Positions 33,164 to 42,469 of a stretch of DNA of 64,000 bases are shown piece after piece (the first letter of the stretch is position 1; every line of letters begins with the position of its first letter). The notes below the pieces were generated by a model that made no database searches, was not told where the DNA came from, and saw only the letters and a list, made by a program, of their open reading frames with translations. Position numbers and translations under genes: made by a program. The stretch comes from CBDCMJ01 sp965224325 (GTDB taxonomy: Bacteria > Chloroflexota > Dehalococcoidia > Lucifugimonadales > UBA3495), in contig CBDCYT010000020.1 in assembly GCA_965224325.1 (NCBI GenBank), positions 62,001 to 126,000 on the forward strand. The letters run 5' to 3'.

Positions 33164-34753
33164 GTGACCGGGGAAATCTCAGACTACGAACCAGTTATTG
33201 GGCTGGAGGTGCACGTCCAGCTCCGGACGCGCAGCAAGATGTTTTGCTCCTGCCGGGCGGACTACCAGAATGCCCAGGTCAACACCCGTGTGTGCCCGGT
33301 GTGCCTGGGGTTGCCCGGAGCTCTCCCTGTAATCAACCGCAAAGCGGTGGAGTACACGATCATGACCGGGCTGGCCCTCAATTGCAGCATACCCGAGCAT
33401 TCAAAGTTCGACCGAAAGAATTATCCCTACCCTGACTTGATGAAGGGATATCAGATCTCCCAGTACGATCTACCCTTGGCCGTTGGCGGTTATTTGGAGA
33501 TTGACACACCTGAAACGCAGTTGCCGGAAACTCCGTTACTCAATAGCCGCCGGCGTATTGGCGTCACCAGGGTTCACTTGGAAGAAGACGTTGCCAAATT
33601 GCAGCATTTTCCTGCCGCACACGGAGAACCCCATAGCTTGGTGGATGTTAACCGCTCGGGTGTGCCCCTCATGGAGGTAGTGAGTGACCCGGACCTGCGG
33701 TCTCCCGAGGAAGCCCGGGGCTATTTGACGACGCTCCATTCGATTTTGCAATATCTTGGGGTCTCCACCGCGAGTATGCAGGATGGCAGCTTCCGCTGTG
33801 ACGCCAACGTCAGCATACGCCCCCGGGGGAGCAGCCAGTATGGCGTCCGCACCGAAGTAAAAAACATGAATAGCTTTCACTCTGTTTACATGGCGCTACA
33901 GTTCGAGGTCGAGCGCCAGCGCAGAGTGATAGAGCAGGGCGGACGGGTAACCCAGGAGACCCGGGGTTGGGTGGAGGAACGAAACGTAACTGTCTCCCAG
34001 AGAAGCAAAGAACATGCCCACGATTACCGCTACTTCCCCGAACCCGACCTGCCTCCTCTGGTCATAGACCAAGCCTGGGTTGAAGAGGTCCGCGCCGCTT
34101 TGCCCCAATTGGCCCCGCAAAGAAGGACACGGCTTGTCGCAGAATACGGTCTAACCGAGTACGACGCCAGGCTGCTCACAGGCTCCAAGGATATGGCCGA
34201 TTACTTCGAAGCGGCATTGCGAGAACAAGGGGTAGAGCAATCGAATTCCGACGGTCCGGTCCAAAAGCAATTCGCGAAGGCCGTCAGCAACTGGATGCTG
34301 GGTGACTTGAGCCGGCTGATGAACCTGGAAAGCCGTGACATCACTCAGATCAACCTGACGCCGGCCCACTTGGCGGAGCTGGTTGCTCTGGTTCAAGCAG
34401 GGTCCATCAGCTCGACGATGGCCAAGACTGTGTTGGAGGAGGCTTTTGCCAACGGTGACTCCCCGGCAACAATTGTGGCTCAAAGGGGTTACACTCAGAT
34501 CAGCGATTCGCCGGTGGTCATGACGGCAGTGACCGCAGCCTTGGCCGCCAATCCCAAGGCGGTGTCCGACTTCTTGGCCGGCAAAGACACGGCGGCCCGG
34601 TTCCTGGTGGGACAAGTCATGAAAGTAACTCGGGGCCAGGCCAACCCGGAGTTGGTGAGCCAATTGGTCCAGGAAGAGCTTGAAAGCCTCAGGGCCGGCG
34701 CTCCCTCAGGGCCCGTGCCCAACAACGAAAATGGTCGCAGGGTGGAGAGTTAA
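33164..34753 (+). CDS. gatB: Asp/Glu-tRNA amidotransferase subunit B
   Basis: Kinase/amidation subunit of GatCAB, which turns Glu-tRNA(Gln) and Asp-tRNA(Asn) into the correct amidated tRNAs. It starts YEPVIGLEVHVQLRTRSKMFC with the zinc cysteines (FCSCR ... CPVCLGLPG), then DRKNYPYPDLMKGYQISQYD, EVVSDPDLRSPEEA and RTEVKNMNSFHSV, and ends in the GatB/YqeY tail. At 529 residues it is slightly long, with a short non-conserved end. A GTG start at 33164 begins the conserved N-terminus. gatA and gatC are not in the window. Confidence 0.95.
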   Translation: MTGEISDYEPVIGLEVHVQLRTRSKMFCSCRADYQNAQVNTRVCPVCLGLPGALPVINRKAVEYTIMTGLALNCSIPEHSKFDRKNYPYPDLMKGYQISQYDLPLAVGGYLEIDTPETQLPETPLLNSRRRIGVTRVHLEEDVAKLQHFPAAHGEPHSLVDVNRSGVPLMEVVSDPDLRSPEEARGYLTTLHSILQYLGVSTASMQDGSFRCDANVSIRPRGSSQYGVRTEVKNMNSFHSVYMALQFEVERQRRVIEQGGRVTQETRGWVEERNVTVSQRSKEHAHDYRYFPEPDLPPLVIDQAWVEEVRAALPQLAPQRRTRLVAEYGLTEYDARLLTGSKDMADYFEAALREQGVEQSNSDGPVQKQFAKAVSNWMLGDLSRLMNLESRDITQINLTPAHLAELVALVQAGSISSTMAKTVLEEAFANGDSPATIVAQRGYTQISDSPVVMTAVTAALAANPKAVSDFLAGKDTAARFLVGQVMKVTRGQANPELVSQLVQEELESLRAGAPSGPVPNNENGRRVES

Positions 34754-34797
34754 GGCTCTCGGCAGAAACCAGCAGAGGACGATAATAAGGTAATCCC

Positions 34798-35010
34798 GTG
34801 GAAACGCTATTAAACGCCATCCAGATTGTGATGTCCGTCGTCATTGTCTTGATCATTTTGGCCCAAGTAAAGGAGAGCGGCGGCCTCTTCGGCGGCGGCC
34901 AGTCCAGTGGGCGGACCCGAAGGGGTCTGGAGAAGACCCTGTTCCAATTTACTATAGTATTAGCGGCAGTGTTTCTTATAGTGTCCGTTATCAGTGTGCG
35001 AGTGGTGTGA
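34798..35010 (+). CDS. secG: Preprotein translocase subunit SecG
   Basis: A 70-residue, two-helix subunit of the SecYEG channel. Helix 1 (LNAIQIVMSVVIVLIILAQV), the cytosolic loop GGLFGGGQSSGRTRRGLEK typical of SecG, and helix 2 (TIVLAAVFLIVSVISV) are all present. The GTG start at 34798 is 44 bp after gatB, so the two are likely cotranscribed. Confidence 0.93.
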   Translation: METLLNAIQIVMSVVIVLIILAQVKESGGLFGGGQSSGRTRRGLEKTLFQFTIVLAAVFLIVSVISVRVV

Positions 35011-35049
35011 GCGGCCCGCTCCCTTGGGCGCTCAACCTTTGGGGGCCGG

Positions 35050-35958
35050 TTGCGAGACAGCGCGGCGCCGGATAGTCCAGGCTTGCCGGGGCCTCCTATC
35101 GTTCTGACCACCGATTTTGGACTGTCAGACCCCTACGCCGGTGTGATGAAAGGGGTTATCTTTGGAATCAACCCTCGTGCTGCCGTGGTGGACCTGACCC
35201 ACCAAATCCAGCCCCAAAACATACTTCAAGCTGCGTTTGCCCTGGGAACTAGCTATGGTTTTTTCCCTAGGGGCACTATCCACGTCGCCGTGGTCGACCC
35301 GGAAGTGGGTACGTCCAGGCGAGCTTTGCTTCTGGTTACACCTCAATGCAGATTTCTGGCTCCGGACAACGGAATACTTGGTTACGTTCTGAGCGATTTC
35401 TTGGGACCGCTCGAGAAGCCGGCCCCGGACCGGACCCAGGGGAAGCGGGTGACAATAGCTTTGCCTCCGGGGCTGGAAGCCTACAGTCTGACCAACCAAG
35501 AGTATTTTTTGGAACCGGTCAGTAACACGTTCCACGGGCGGGACGTATTCGCTCCTGTCGCTGCCCACTTGTCCTTGGGGGTGACTCCGGAAGAGTTAGG
35601 GGAGCCAGTGAGAGAGATGGTGTGGCTGCCCGTGCCCGAGCCGGTCTACCGGGAAAACGGCATAGACGGCGAAGTAATAATCGTCGACAACTTCGGCAAC
35701 CTGGTCACCAACGTACCTTCCACCGCACTCAGCCGGGCGGCAGACATACACGTCACTATCCAAGGCCTGGAAATTGTTGGATTGAGCCAGACGTTTAATC
35801 AACGCGCCTATCAAGATGGAGACTCGGAGACGGGAGGACCGGTGGCGTTGGTGGGCAGCAACGGCAGGCTGGAGATCGCCGTGCCCAACGGAAATGCGGC
35901 CCTAGTTTTGGGGGTGGGAGTGGGGGAGCCCGTGAATATAACGCTTCTACGACTGTAA
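35050..35958 (+). CDS. SAM hydrolase (SAM hydroxide adenosyltransferase, DUF62 family)
   Basis: A 302-residue member of the fluorinase/chlorinase superfamily; most act as S-adenosylmethionine hydrolases giving adenosine and methionine. It shows LTTDFGLSDPYAGVMKGVI at the N-terminus, HVAVVDPEVGTSRRALL, the APDNGILGYV loop, FHGRDVFAPVAAHL and the C-terminal domain with VIIVDNFGNLVTNV. I see none of the halogenase-specific insert, so hydrolase is preferred. Start TTG 35050, 40 bp after secG; an internal start is possible because the conserved domain begins about 15 residues in. Confidence 0.88.
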   Translation: MRDSAAPDSPGLPGPPIVLTTDFGLSDPYAGVMKGVIFGINPRAAVVDLTHQIQPQNILQAAFALGTSYGFFPRGTIHVAVVDPEVGTSRRALLLVTPQCRFLAPDNGILGYVLSDFLGPLEKPAPDRTQGKRVTIALPPGLEAYSLTNQEYFLEPVSNTFHGRDVFAPVAAHLSLGVTPEELGEPVREMVWLPVPEPVYRENGIDGEVIIVDNFGNLVTNVPSTALSRAADIHVTIQGLEIVGLSQTFNQRAYQDGDSETGGPVALVGSNGRLEIAVPNGNAALVLGVGVGEPVNITLLRL

Positions 35959-36194
35959 CGGCCGGCAAACTGGTCGAAGCGACTCAAGAGGTCTTCAAAT
36001 GTTCCGGCGTAATGATCTTGACCGCGACGCGGCGCCTTTTCCGTAGCAACACCAAATAGCAACACTAAACAAGACCCCCTGACGGCTTCTAATGATTTGA
36101 TGGACGTCGGTGGTCAATGTTCATAACTCATGTAACGCTCTTCCGACAATCCCCGTGGCGGCGGGGGGCGTTAATCGGGCCATTCCCGGCGCTA
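35959..36194. other. Intergenic after the SAM hydrolase gene
   Basis: No gene or strong hairpin; AGCAACACCAAAT / AGCAACACTAAAC is a short direct repeat near 36045-36070. Confidence 0.4.
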
Positions 36195-36222
36195 TTGACA
36201 TCGGTTCCTGCCATGCTACTAT
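36195..36222 (+). promoter_or_regulatory. Candidate promoter of the pdhAB operon
   Basis: A perfect TTGACA (36195-36200), 16-bp spacer and TACTAT (36217-36222), 49 bp before the pdhA start codon. One of the best promoter matches in the window. Confidence 0.6.
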
Positions 36223-36270
36223 TGGGCTAATTTCCAGGCTAGAAGCCGTATTTGAGGCTAGGGGTGCACT

Positions 36271-37278
36271 ATGGACATGAACCGCGACACCTTGATCAAA
36301 ATCTATACGACTATGGCGACGATTCGGCATTTTGAAGAGCGAGGTATTCCGGAAACCGGCCAGCGCCGCATGTCCGGCTCGCTTCACTCCTCGGCAGGCC
36401 AGGAAGCCGTGCCCACTGGAATCTGCGCCAATTTGACCAATGAAGATTATATCGGCAGCACCCACCGAGGACACGGCCACTGCATTGCCAAGGGAGTAGA
36501 CCCCAAGCTGATGATGGCCGAGTTGTTCGGACGGTCCACCGGCCCGAACAAGGGCAAGGGCGGGTCGATGCACATCGCCGACATGAGCAAGGGCATGTTG
36601 GGCACCAATGGTATCGTGGCTGCCAGCGTGCCTCTGGCGGTGGGTGCAGCCTTAACGTCCAAGCTGAAGAAGCTGGGCCGGGTGGCGGTAGCCTTCTTCG
36701 GCGACGGTGGCGCCAATCAGGGCGTATTGCACGAAAGCATGAACCTGGCTTCCGTGTGGAAGCTTCCAGTCATTTTTTGCTGCGAAAACAACCAATACGC
36801 TGAGTCTACTCCGGTGGAATATGCCCTTTCGACCAGTCACGTGGCAGACCGGGCCGCGGGTTATGACATGCCGGGAATTCATGTAGACGGCATGGACGTG
36901 TTCGCAGTGTACGACGCTGCCAAGCAAGCTGTGGAGCGGGCTCGGGCCGGAGAGGGCCCTACCCTGCTGGAGTGCTTGACCTACCGCTATTACGGCCACA
37001 CCGTTTTCGATAATCCTCTGTCCTACCGGACCAAGGAAGAGGAGGAATACTGGCGGGGCAGGGACCCGCTAAAGCTCTTCCGAGAAACCGTGGTGCCGCA
37101 GGGAGATATTACTGCGGAAGAGTTGGACCAGATCGACCAAGAGGCGGCCGACCTCATGGAAGAGGCCGTCAAGTTCGCCGACGAGAGCCCGGTTCCAGAC
37201 GGCAAGGAATTGTACGAGGACGTGTACGTCAATTATCCCATAGAGCAATTGAGGCGCGGCGTCAACATGGGAGTATGA
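36271..37278 (+). CDS. pdhA: Pyruvate / 2-oxo acid dehydrogenase E1, alpha subunit
   Basis: Thiamine-diphosphate enzyme subunit, 335 residues. It has the ThDP motif GDGGANQGVLHESMNLASVWKLPVIFCCENN (GDG to NN), GSTHRGHGHCIAKGVD and KGGSMHIADM, and ends in a typical LRRGVNMGV tail. The HGH and KGKGGSMH motifs match the pyruvate/acetoin group more closely than the branched-chain group. The beta subunit follows; no E2 or E3 gene is adjacent, so the complex would draw on subunits coded elsewhere. ATG 36271 follows GGGGTG; ATG 36277 is an alternative. Confidence 0.9.
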   Translation: MDMNRDTLIKIYTTMATIRHFEERGIPETGQRRMSGSLHSSAGQEAVPTGICANLTNEDYIGSTHRGHGHCIAKGVDPKLMMAELFGRSTGPNKGKGGSMHIADMSKGMLGTNGIVAASVPLAVGAALTSKLKKLGRVAVAFFGDGGANQGVLHESMNLASVWKLPVIFCCENNQYAESTPVEYALSTSHVADRAAGYDMPGIHVDGMDVFAVYDAAKQAVERARAGEGPTLLECLTYRYYGHTVFDNPLSYRTKEEEEYWRGRDPLKLFRETVVPQGDITAEELDQIDQEAADLMEEAVKFADESPVPDGKELYEDVYVNYPIEQLRRGVNMGV

Positions 37279-37362
37279 CGGTTCTTCGTGCGGCCGGCTG
37301 CTGTGGGCTGATTGGCCCTGGGACCTCGACAGTATTTTCATACGGCATCTTAGGAGACGGAA

Positions 37363-38415
37363 ATGGCCAGCACCTACGCTGATATGGCATCCACCGGCGA
37401 CAGGGAAATCCAATACCGGCAAGCAATTAATGAAGCGCTCCGCCAGGAAATGGAGCGGGACGAAACCGTAATCATCATGGGAGAGGAGATCGCCGGCGGC
37501 GCCGGCCGGGAACACCTGGGCATCGTCGATGCTTGGGGAGGGCCTTTCCGCACCACCGTGGGACTGATCCAGCAGTTCGGCAACCAGCGAGTATTGGATA
37601 CTCCCCTTACCGAAGCAGCGTTTATCGGCACCGCCATCGGGGCTTCATCGACCGGGATGAGAGCCATTGCGGAGCTTATGTTCGTAGACTTTGTCGGCGT
37701 GTGCATGGACCAGCTAATAAACAACGCCGCAAAAATGCGCTACATGTTTGGCGGTCAGGTCAAAGTGCCCTTCACCATGTTGACTAGGATAGGGGCCGGC
37801 TTCGGGAGCGCGGCCCAGCATTCGGAGTCGTACTACTCCATCTTCAGCCACATCCCGGGCCTTAAAGGTGTGGCTCCCTCCGATGCTTACACCGCAAAGG
37901 GTCTGCTGGTCGCTGCCATTAGGGACGACGATCCGGTGATGTATTTCGAGCATAAGGGCATGTACGGCACCACCGGCCCGGTGCCCGAGGAGCTTTACGA
38001 GTTGCCCCTGGGCAAGGCCCGGACGGTGAGGCAGGGCACGGACATTACCCTGGTGGGTATCTCCCGCATGACCTGGGTTTGCACCGCGGCCGCCGAGGAA
38101 CTGGCCAAGTCTGGAATCAACGCCGAGGTTGTCGACCTGCTTAGTGTATCCCCCATCGATTACGACCACGTCATCGACTCGGTCCGGCGCACTCATAGGT
38201 TGGTTGTTGTGGACGAAGACACGCCCATATGCAGCCTCGCTTCGGACATTTGCGCCAGGGTGGCGGAAGAGGCCTTCGACTACCTGGATGCGCCGCCTTC
38301 CCGGGTCACTTCGCCGCACACGCCTGTTCCCTACAGTCGTGCCTTGGAGGACACGTACATGCCCAACGAAGCACGGGTTATCAATACGGTGCAGCAGCTC
38401 TTGTCCCGCGGGTAG
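37363..38415 (+). CDS. pdhB: Pyruvate / 2-oxo acid dehydrogenase E1, beta subunit
   Basis: 350 residues. It begins with YRQAINEALRQEMERDETVIIMGEEI, the usual beta-subunit start with the ThDP-activating Glu, and continues with DTPLTEAAFIGTAIGAS, ELMFVDFVGVCMDQLINNAAKMRYMFGG and a transketolase C-terminal domain (LVVVDEDTPICSLASDICARVAEEAF). It forms an operon with pdhA (84-bp gap). Confidence 0.92.
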   Translation: MASTYADMASTGDREIQYRQAINEALRQEMERDETVIIMGEEIAGGAGREHLGIVDAWGGPFRTTVGLIQQFGNQRVLDTPLTEAAFIGTAIGASSTGMRAIAELMFVDFVGVCMDQLINNAAKMRYMFGGQVKVPFTMLTRIGAGFGSAAQHSESYYSIFSHIPGLKGVAPSDAYTAKGLLVAAIRDDDPVMYFEHKGMYGTTGPVPEELYELPLGKARTVRQGTDITLVGISRMTWVCTAAAEELAKSGINAEVVDLLSVSPIDYDHVIDSVRRTHRLVVVDEDTPICSLASDICARVAEEAFDYLDAPPSRVTSPHTPVPYSRALEDTYMPNEARVINTVQQLLSRG

Positions 38416-38435
38416 ATAGTCTGGCTTGCTTTTGC

Positions 38436-38466
38436 GTGGGTCTTGGCGTCAGGGCTGAAGACCCAC
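38436..38466 (+). terminator. Hairpin after pdhB
   Basis: A 9-bp perfect stem GTGGGTCTT / AAGACCCAC with a 13-base loop, 20 bp past the pdhB stop codon; no T-run follows. Confidence 0.45.
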
Positions 38467-38626
38467 ACTCAACCCCGCGCCACCCAAGCCCGTCGTAAGC
38501 AGCGTCCGGTTCGTGCGACGGCCGGATTGCCGGCGATGAGAAAGATCTGGGAACGTGGGCTTCTTGTGGTGGGCTTCCCCGGTAATCGGGCCGTTATTCC
38601 AGGGACGTACTGATTATCCCGCCATG

Positions 38627-39478
38627 CTAGTGGAATAACGTCCCGCCGTTCACGTTGTAAGACTGACCGGTGACGAAGCTAGCGTCGTCAGAGGCCAGGA
38701 ATGCAACCACGTTTGCTACTTCCTCGGGCTCCGCGATCCTGCCCAAGGGTACGTTCCGTCCCGTTTCCTCGACCACCCGGCGCCTGAACTCTTCTTGTGA
38801 AATTCCTAGCTCTTGGGCGCGGTCTCTTTCCGCGTAGGACATGCGGTCGGTGTTGATTGGTCCAGGGCACACGGCGTTGACCGTGATGTGATAGGGCGCC
38901 AAGTCTAATGCCGAAGCCTGGGTAAGCCCCAGGACCGCGAATTTGGAGGCTGAATAGGCGGCTCCATTCGCGACAGCTCGCTTAGACGCGTCGGAGGCGA
39001 TGTTGATAATGCGTCCGCCGGCGTTTCTACCCACCATTTCGCGCCCCACTAGCTGAGTGCATAGGAACACCGCCGTGGTGTTGATGGCCAGGAAATGGTC
39101 CCAGACCTCTAGGGGCAATTCAGTGACCGAGGCCCTGTCGCGACCTATAATGGCCCGGGCGTTATTGACCAGGATGTCGACGTGGCCGAAATGGGCCATG
39201 ACCTGATGCACCATTGCCTCTATCTGCCCGCTGTCGCCCAAATCGCAATACACCGATAGGCACCGCCGGCCCAGGCCCTTGACCTCATCTTCTACCGCTT
39301 CGATGCCCCTCCACTCCTGTCGAACCTCAGCGGGAGGTAAGTCCCCGGCGTCCCGATGAACGTCGGTAAGCGCCACGTCCGCCCCCAATCCTGCCAGCTT
39401 CAGCGCGGTGGCTCGGCCAACGCCCCTCATGCCACCAGCCCCTGTGATCAAGGCTACCTTCCCTTCCAGTCCGGCCAT
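38627..39478 (-). CDS. SDR family oxidoreductase
   Basis: A 283-residue short-chain dehydrogenase. The cofactor loop TGAGGMRGVG, NNA motif, catalytic Ser in INIASDASK, YSASK (Tyr-x3-Lys) and the NAVCPGPINTDRM tail are all there, with a C-terminal GQSYNVNGGTLFH. A ribosome site GGAGGAGC fixes ATG 39478; the frame stays open to 39688 without one. An Asp in ALTDVHRD after the second strand suggests NAD(H). It is divergent from the NHL-repeat and mutase genes and could oxidise the hydroxyacyl-CoA product of the mutase, but that is inference. Confidence 0.88.
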   Translation of the reverse strand: MAGLEGKVALITGAGGMRGVGRATALKLAGLGADVALTDVHRDAGDLPPAEVRQEWRGIEAVEDEVKGLGRRCLSVYCDLGDSGQIEAMVHQVMAHFGHVDILVNNARAIIGRDRASVTELPLEVWDHFLAINTTAVFLCTQLVGREMVGRNAGGRIINIASDASKRAVANGAAYSASKFAVLGLTQASALDLAPYHITVNAVCPGPINTDRMSYAERDRAQELGISQEEFRRRVVEETGRNVPLGRIAEPEEVANVVAFLASDDASFVTGQSYNVNGGTLFH

Positions 39479-39543
39479 CACGCTCCTCCGATTTTGAACC
39501 AATAATTCCTGCCGCAAATTGCCGCTGCTATTGTAAAAGGCGA

Positions 39544-39572
39544 ATTTTACGACATCCCATACCGCATGACAA
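39544..39572 (-). promoter_or_regulatory. Candidate promoter of the SDR gene
   Basis: On the minus strand TTGTCA (39567-39572), 17-bp spacer, TAAAAT (39544-39549), about 65 bp before the ATG at 39478. Confidence 0.5.
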
Positions 39573-39760
39573 TCAAGGGTTGGCTTTCGGACCGCCGGCC
39601 GCGGGGAAATTGAAGCTATTTCATATTCGGGTGTGGTAGTATTGGGCCAATTCCCCAGCTTGATTTGCTTAGACGGCTCAATCCGCATACAATCTCACCG
39701 GCGGCGTCACCCGACCAATGCCGCTAGGGACCACGATTGTTCGTCAGGAGGTAATTGACC

Positions 39761-40636
39761 ATGACTACAGTAGGCGCCGGCAAATATACTTACCGATTGG
39801 AGCAGGACTGGGCCCATCTTCCCCCCGGGGAGGAGTTCGGGACGGTGAGCGCCGTAGCGACCGACTCCCAGGACCGGGTGTACGTATTCCAACGGAAGGA
39901 CCCTCCCGTGGTGGTGTTCGACAGGGAAGGCAATTTCCTCAGCTCTTGGGGAAATGGCAACTTCGTGAATCCTCATGGAATATATATTTCGAACGACATT
40001 GTCTATGTCACCGACCGTGAAGGCTCGGTGGCGATGAAGTACACCCTTGATGGTAAACCTCTTCAGATTTTAGGTGTCCACGGTGTGTACTCCGACACTG
40101 GATGTGAGGTCGCCGGCGAGGTGGCGCCCAGGGCCGCCGGCCCGTTTAACTACTTGACTGAGATGGCGCCCTCTGCCTCCGGCGACCTGTACATCTCCGA
40201 CGGGTACCGCAACGCGCGGGTCCATCGCTTCTCCAGTGACGGAACACTCATTTCTTCTTGGGGAGAACCTGGCAAGGGTGGAGCCAACCAATTCCACCTT
40301 CCCCACAGTCTGTTGGTTGGGCTGGACGGCCGGGTCTACGTGTGCGACAGGGAAAATAGCCGGGTCCAGGTCTTCTCTCCAGAGGGTGAATTCATAACCA
40401 TGTGGACCGACATGCAGCGTCCATTGGATATATCTCAGGACAAGGACGGGTTGTTCTACACCAGCGAACGTCCTGAGGACGGGAAACCGCCCCAAATGAG
40501 CGTGCTGGACGGGGAAGGCAACGTGCTGGCCCGGTGGCCGTCCCGCTCCGCCCATGGCTCCTGGGTCGATGCTCATGGCGACCTGTACCTGGCATTGACT
40601 GCGGAAATGAGCGTGGACAAGTACGTGCGCGTCTGA
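39761..40636 (+). CDS. NHL-repeat beta-propeller protein
   Basis: A 291-residue protein of repeated NHL blades: DSQDRVYVFQRKDPPVVVFDREGNFLSSWG, NPHGIYISNDIVYVTDREGS, LPHSLLVGLDGRVYVCDREN and so on, about six blades. The closest well-known relatives are the lyase half of peptide-amidating enzymes and 6-bladed scaffold proteins. The ATG at 39761 follows AGGAGGT eight bases upstream; a TTG six bases earlier is rejected. No signal peptide. It precedes the mutase gene by 61 bp in the same direction, so it is probably cotranscribed; its role there is unknown. Confidence 0.8.
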   Translation: MTTVGAGKYTYRLEQDWAHLPPGEEFGTVSAVATDSQDRVYVFQRKDPPVVVFDREGNFLSSWGNGNFVNPHGIYISNDIVYVTDREGSVAMKYTLDGKPLQILGVHGVYSDTGCEVAGEVAPRAAGPFNYLTEMAPSASGDLYISDGYRNARVHRFSSDGTLISSWGEPGKGGANQFHLPHSLLVGLDGRVYVCDRENSRVQVFSPEGEFITMWTDMQRPLDISQDKDGLFYTSERPEDGKPPQMSVLDGEGNVLARWPSRSAHGSWVDAHGDLYLALTAEMSVDKYVRV

Positions 40637-40697
40637 CGAAACGCCGAGCTGGAATCTACCTTAGAGGGGCCTACTTAACTAAGAAAGGGCGGAGACC

Positions 40698-42332
40698 ATG
40701 GCGGGAAATACGGACGGCGCACAGCAAGGCCAGGGAGAACACCGGACCCTCTCCGGCTTGGAAGTAAAACAGCTTTACACTCAGGACGACCTCCAGGACT
40801 TCGACCACGATCGGGATCTTGGCGTGCCCGGGGCGTTCCCGTTTACCAGGGGCCCTTACCCGGACATGTACCGGGGTCGTTTGTGGACCCGGCGCCAGAT
40901 TGCCGGCTTTGGCACCGCGAGGGCAACCAACCAGCGCTACCGGTTCTTGCTGGAGCACGGCCAAACCGGCATCAGCACTGATTTCGATCATCCCACGTTG
41001 ACCGGTTACGATTCCGATCATGAGTTGGCGGAGGGCGAGGTCGGCAGGTTGGGTGTGGCGGTGGACACGGTCCACGACATGCATGACCTTTTCGAGGGTA
41101 TCGCGCTGGACCAAGTCAGCGTGTCTCTAACCATCAATCATCCTGCCATAGCTATTCTCAGCATGTACTTGGCAGCGGCCAGAAAACGCGGCGTGCCCTG
41201 GCAATCCCTGCGGGGCACCGTTCAGAACGACTCCCTGAAGGAGTTCCACGGGCAGAAGACCTTCGCCCTGGGACCCAAACCGTCCCTCAAGCTCACCACT
41301 GACATCATTGAGTTTTGCACTCGTAAGGCCCCGAATTGGTATCCCGTTTCCATTTCCGGATACCACACCAGGGAATCGGGCTCCAACGCGGTCCAGGAGC
41401 TGGCGTTCACCGTAGCCCAGGGCATGGCTTACGTCGAATCGACGATGGACCGGGACCTGCCGGTGGACAGTTTTGCTCCTCGCCTGTCCTTCTTCTTCGG
41501 TTGTCATAACGACTTTTTTGAGGAGATCGCCAAGTTTCGGGCCGCAAGGCGGATGTGGGCCCGGATCATGAAAGAACGGTACGGCGCCACCAAACCCGAG
41601 TCTATGCGGCTGCGGTTCCATACCCAGACTTTAGGCTCGACGCTAATGCGCCAAGACCCGCAGAACAACATAATTCGCGGTGCGCTTCAGGCGTTGGCAG
41701 CGGTCTTGGGGGGCACCCAGTCTCTCCACGTCAGCGGCTACGATGAAGCCTACGACATCCCATCCGAAGAGGCCATGCGGATATCTCTGGCCACTCAGCT
41801 CATACTGTCCCATGAGTCGGGCGTTGCCAGCACCGCCGATCCCTTGGGCGGCGCCATGTTCCTGGAGTCTCTTACCAATTCCATGGAAGAGAAGGCCTGG
41901 GAGTACGTCGATAAGGTGGACAATCTGGGCGGAGGTTCTATGGTCCACGGTATGCTTCAGGCCATAGAGACCGGCTACATCGAGCAGGAAATCGCCCGCG
42001 CATCTTATGAGTACCAGATGCGGGTTGAGTCCAATCAACGGGTCGTGGTGGGCCTCAACCAGTATCAGTCGCAAGTCAAGCAGGACCTGGAGCTGTTCCA
42101 GTTTGATCCCGAGGAAGAAGAGTGGCAGAAGGAGAGGCTGGCCCAGGCCAAAAGCTCTAGAAGCAACAACGATGTCCGCAACTCCCTCCACGCCGTGATC
42201 GATGCGGCGCAGAAAGAGCAAAACCTGATGCCGCTGATGATAGACGCGGTCGACACCTGCGCCACAGAGGGTGAGATTATGGGCGCACTGCGAGACGTGT
42301 ACGGTGAGTACGTCGACCCGGGAGTATTCTAG
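40698..42332 (+). CDS. hcmA: 2-hydroxyisobutyryl-CoA mutase-type large subunit (B12-dependent acyl-CoA mutase)
   Basis: A 544-residue methylmalonyl-CoA-mutase-family catalytic subunit without its own B12 domain. PFTRGPYPDMYRGRLWTRRQ and GYDSDH identify the family. In methylmalonyl-CoA mutase the substrate-carboxylate Tyr lies in QYAG; here it is Ile68 (RRQIAGFGT), and 27 residues on stands Asp95 (ISTDFD). Ile and Asp at these two positions (Ile90 and Asp117 in the Aquincola enzyme) are the published hallmarks of 2-hydroxyisobutyryl-CoA mutase, which converts 2-hydroxyisobutyryl-CoA to 3-hydroxybutyryl-CoA. The B12 subunit and a PaaK-like ligase follow. ATG 40698 follows GGCGGAG. A methylmalonyl or isobutyryl role is unlikely but untested. 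Confidence 0.85.
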   Translation: MAGNTDGAQQGQGEHRTLSGLEVKQLYTQDDLQDFDHDRDLGVPGAFPFTRGPYPDMYRGRLWTRRQIAGFGTARATNQRYRFLLEHGQTGISTDFDHPTLTGYDSDHELAEGEVGRLGVAVDTVHDMHDLFEGIALDQVSVSLTINHPAIAILSMYLAAARKRGVPWQSLRGTVQNDSLKEFHGQKTFALGPKPSLKLTTDIIEFCTRKAPNWYPVSISGYHTRESGSNAVQELAFTVAQGMAYVESTMDRDLPVDSFAPRLSFFFGCHNDFFEEIAKFRAARRMWARIMKERYGATKPESMRLRFHTQTLGSTLMRQDPQNNIIRGALQALAAVLGGTQSLHVSGYDEAYDIPSEEAMRISLATQLILSHESGVASTADPLGGAMFLESLTNSMEEKAWEYVDKVDNLGGGSMVHGMLQAIETGYIEQEIARASYEYQMRVESNQRVVVGLNQYQSQVKQDLELFQFDPEEEEWQKERLAQAKSSRSNNDVRNSLHAVIDAAQKEQNLMPLMIDAVDTCATEGEIMGALRDVYGEYVDPGVF

Positions 42333-42469
42333 GTGAGTTTTGAATCTCCACGCGTCGCCAGTCTACCGGTAGCGCAGAGATTAAGATGCGTACCTACTCC
42401 GGCAGGCTATTCCCGTACCGGCTTTGGGGACGAAGCGTTCGGTCGAAGTGCTGACCGGTCACTAAATTT

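Noticed and set aside
40698..42332. Plain methylmalonyl-CoA mutase annotation
   Set aside because: The substrate-determining Tyr is replaced by Ile and an Asp appears 27 residues later, the pattern of 2-hydroxyisobutyryl-CoA mutase.
42333..42469. Possible cobalamin riboswitch between the mutase subunits
   Set aside because: No B12-box-like sequence or suitable hairpin set could be found by eye.
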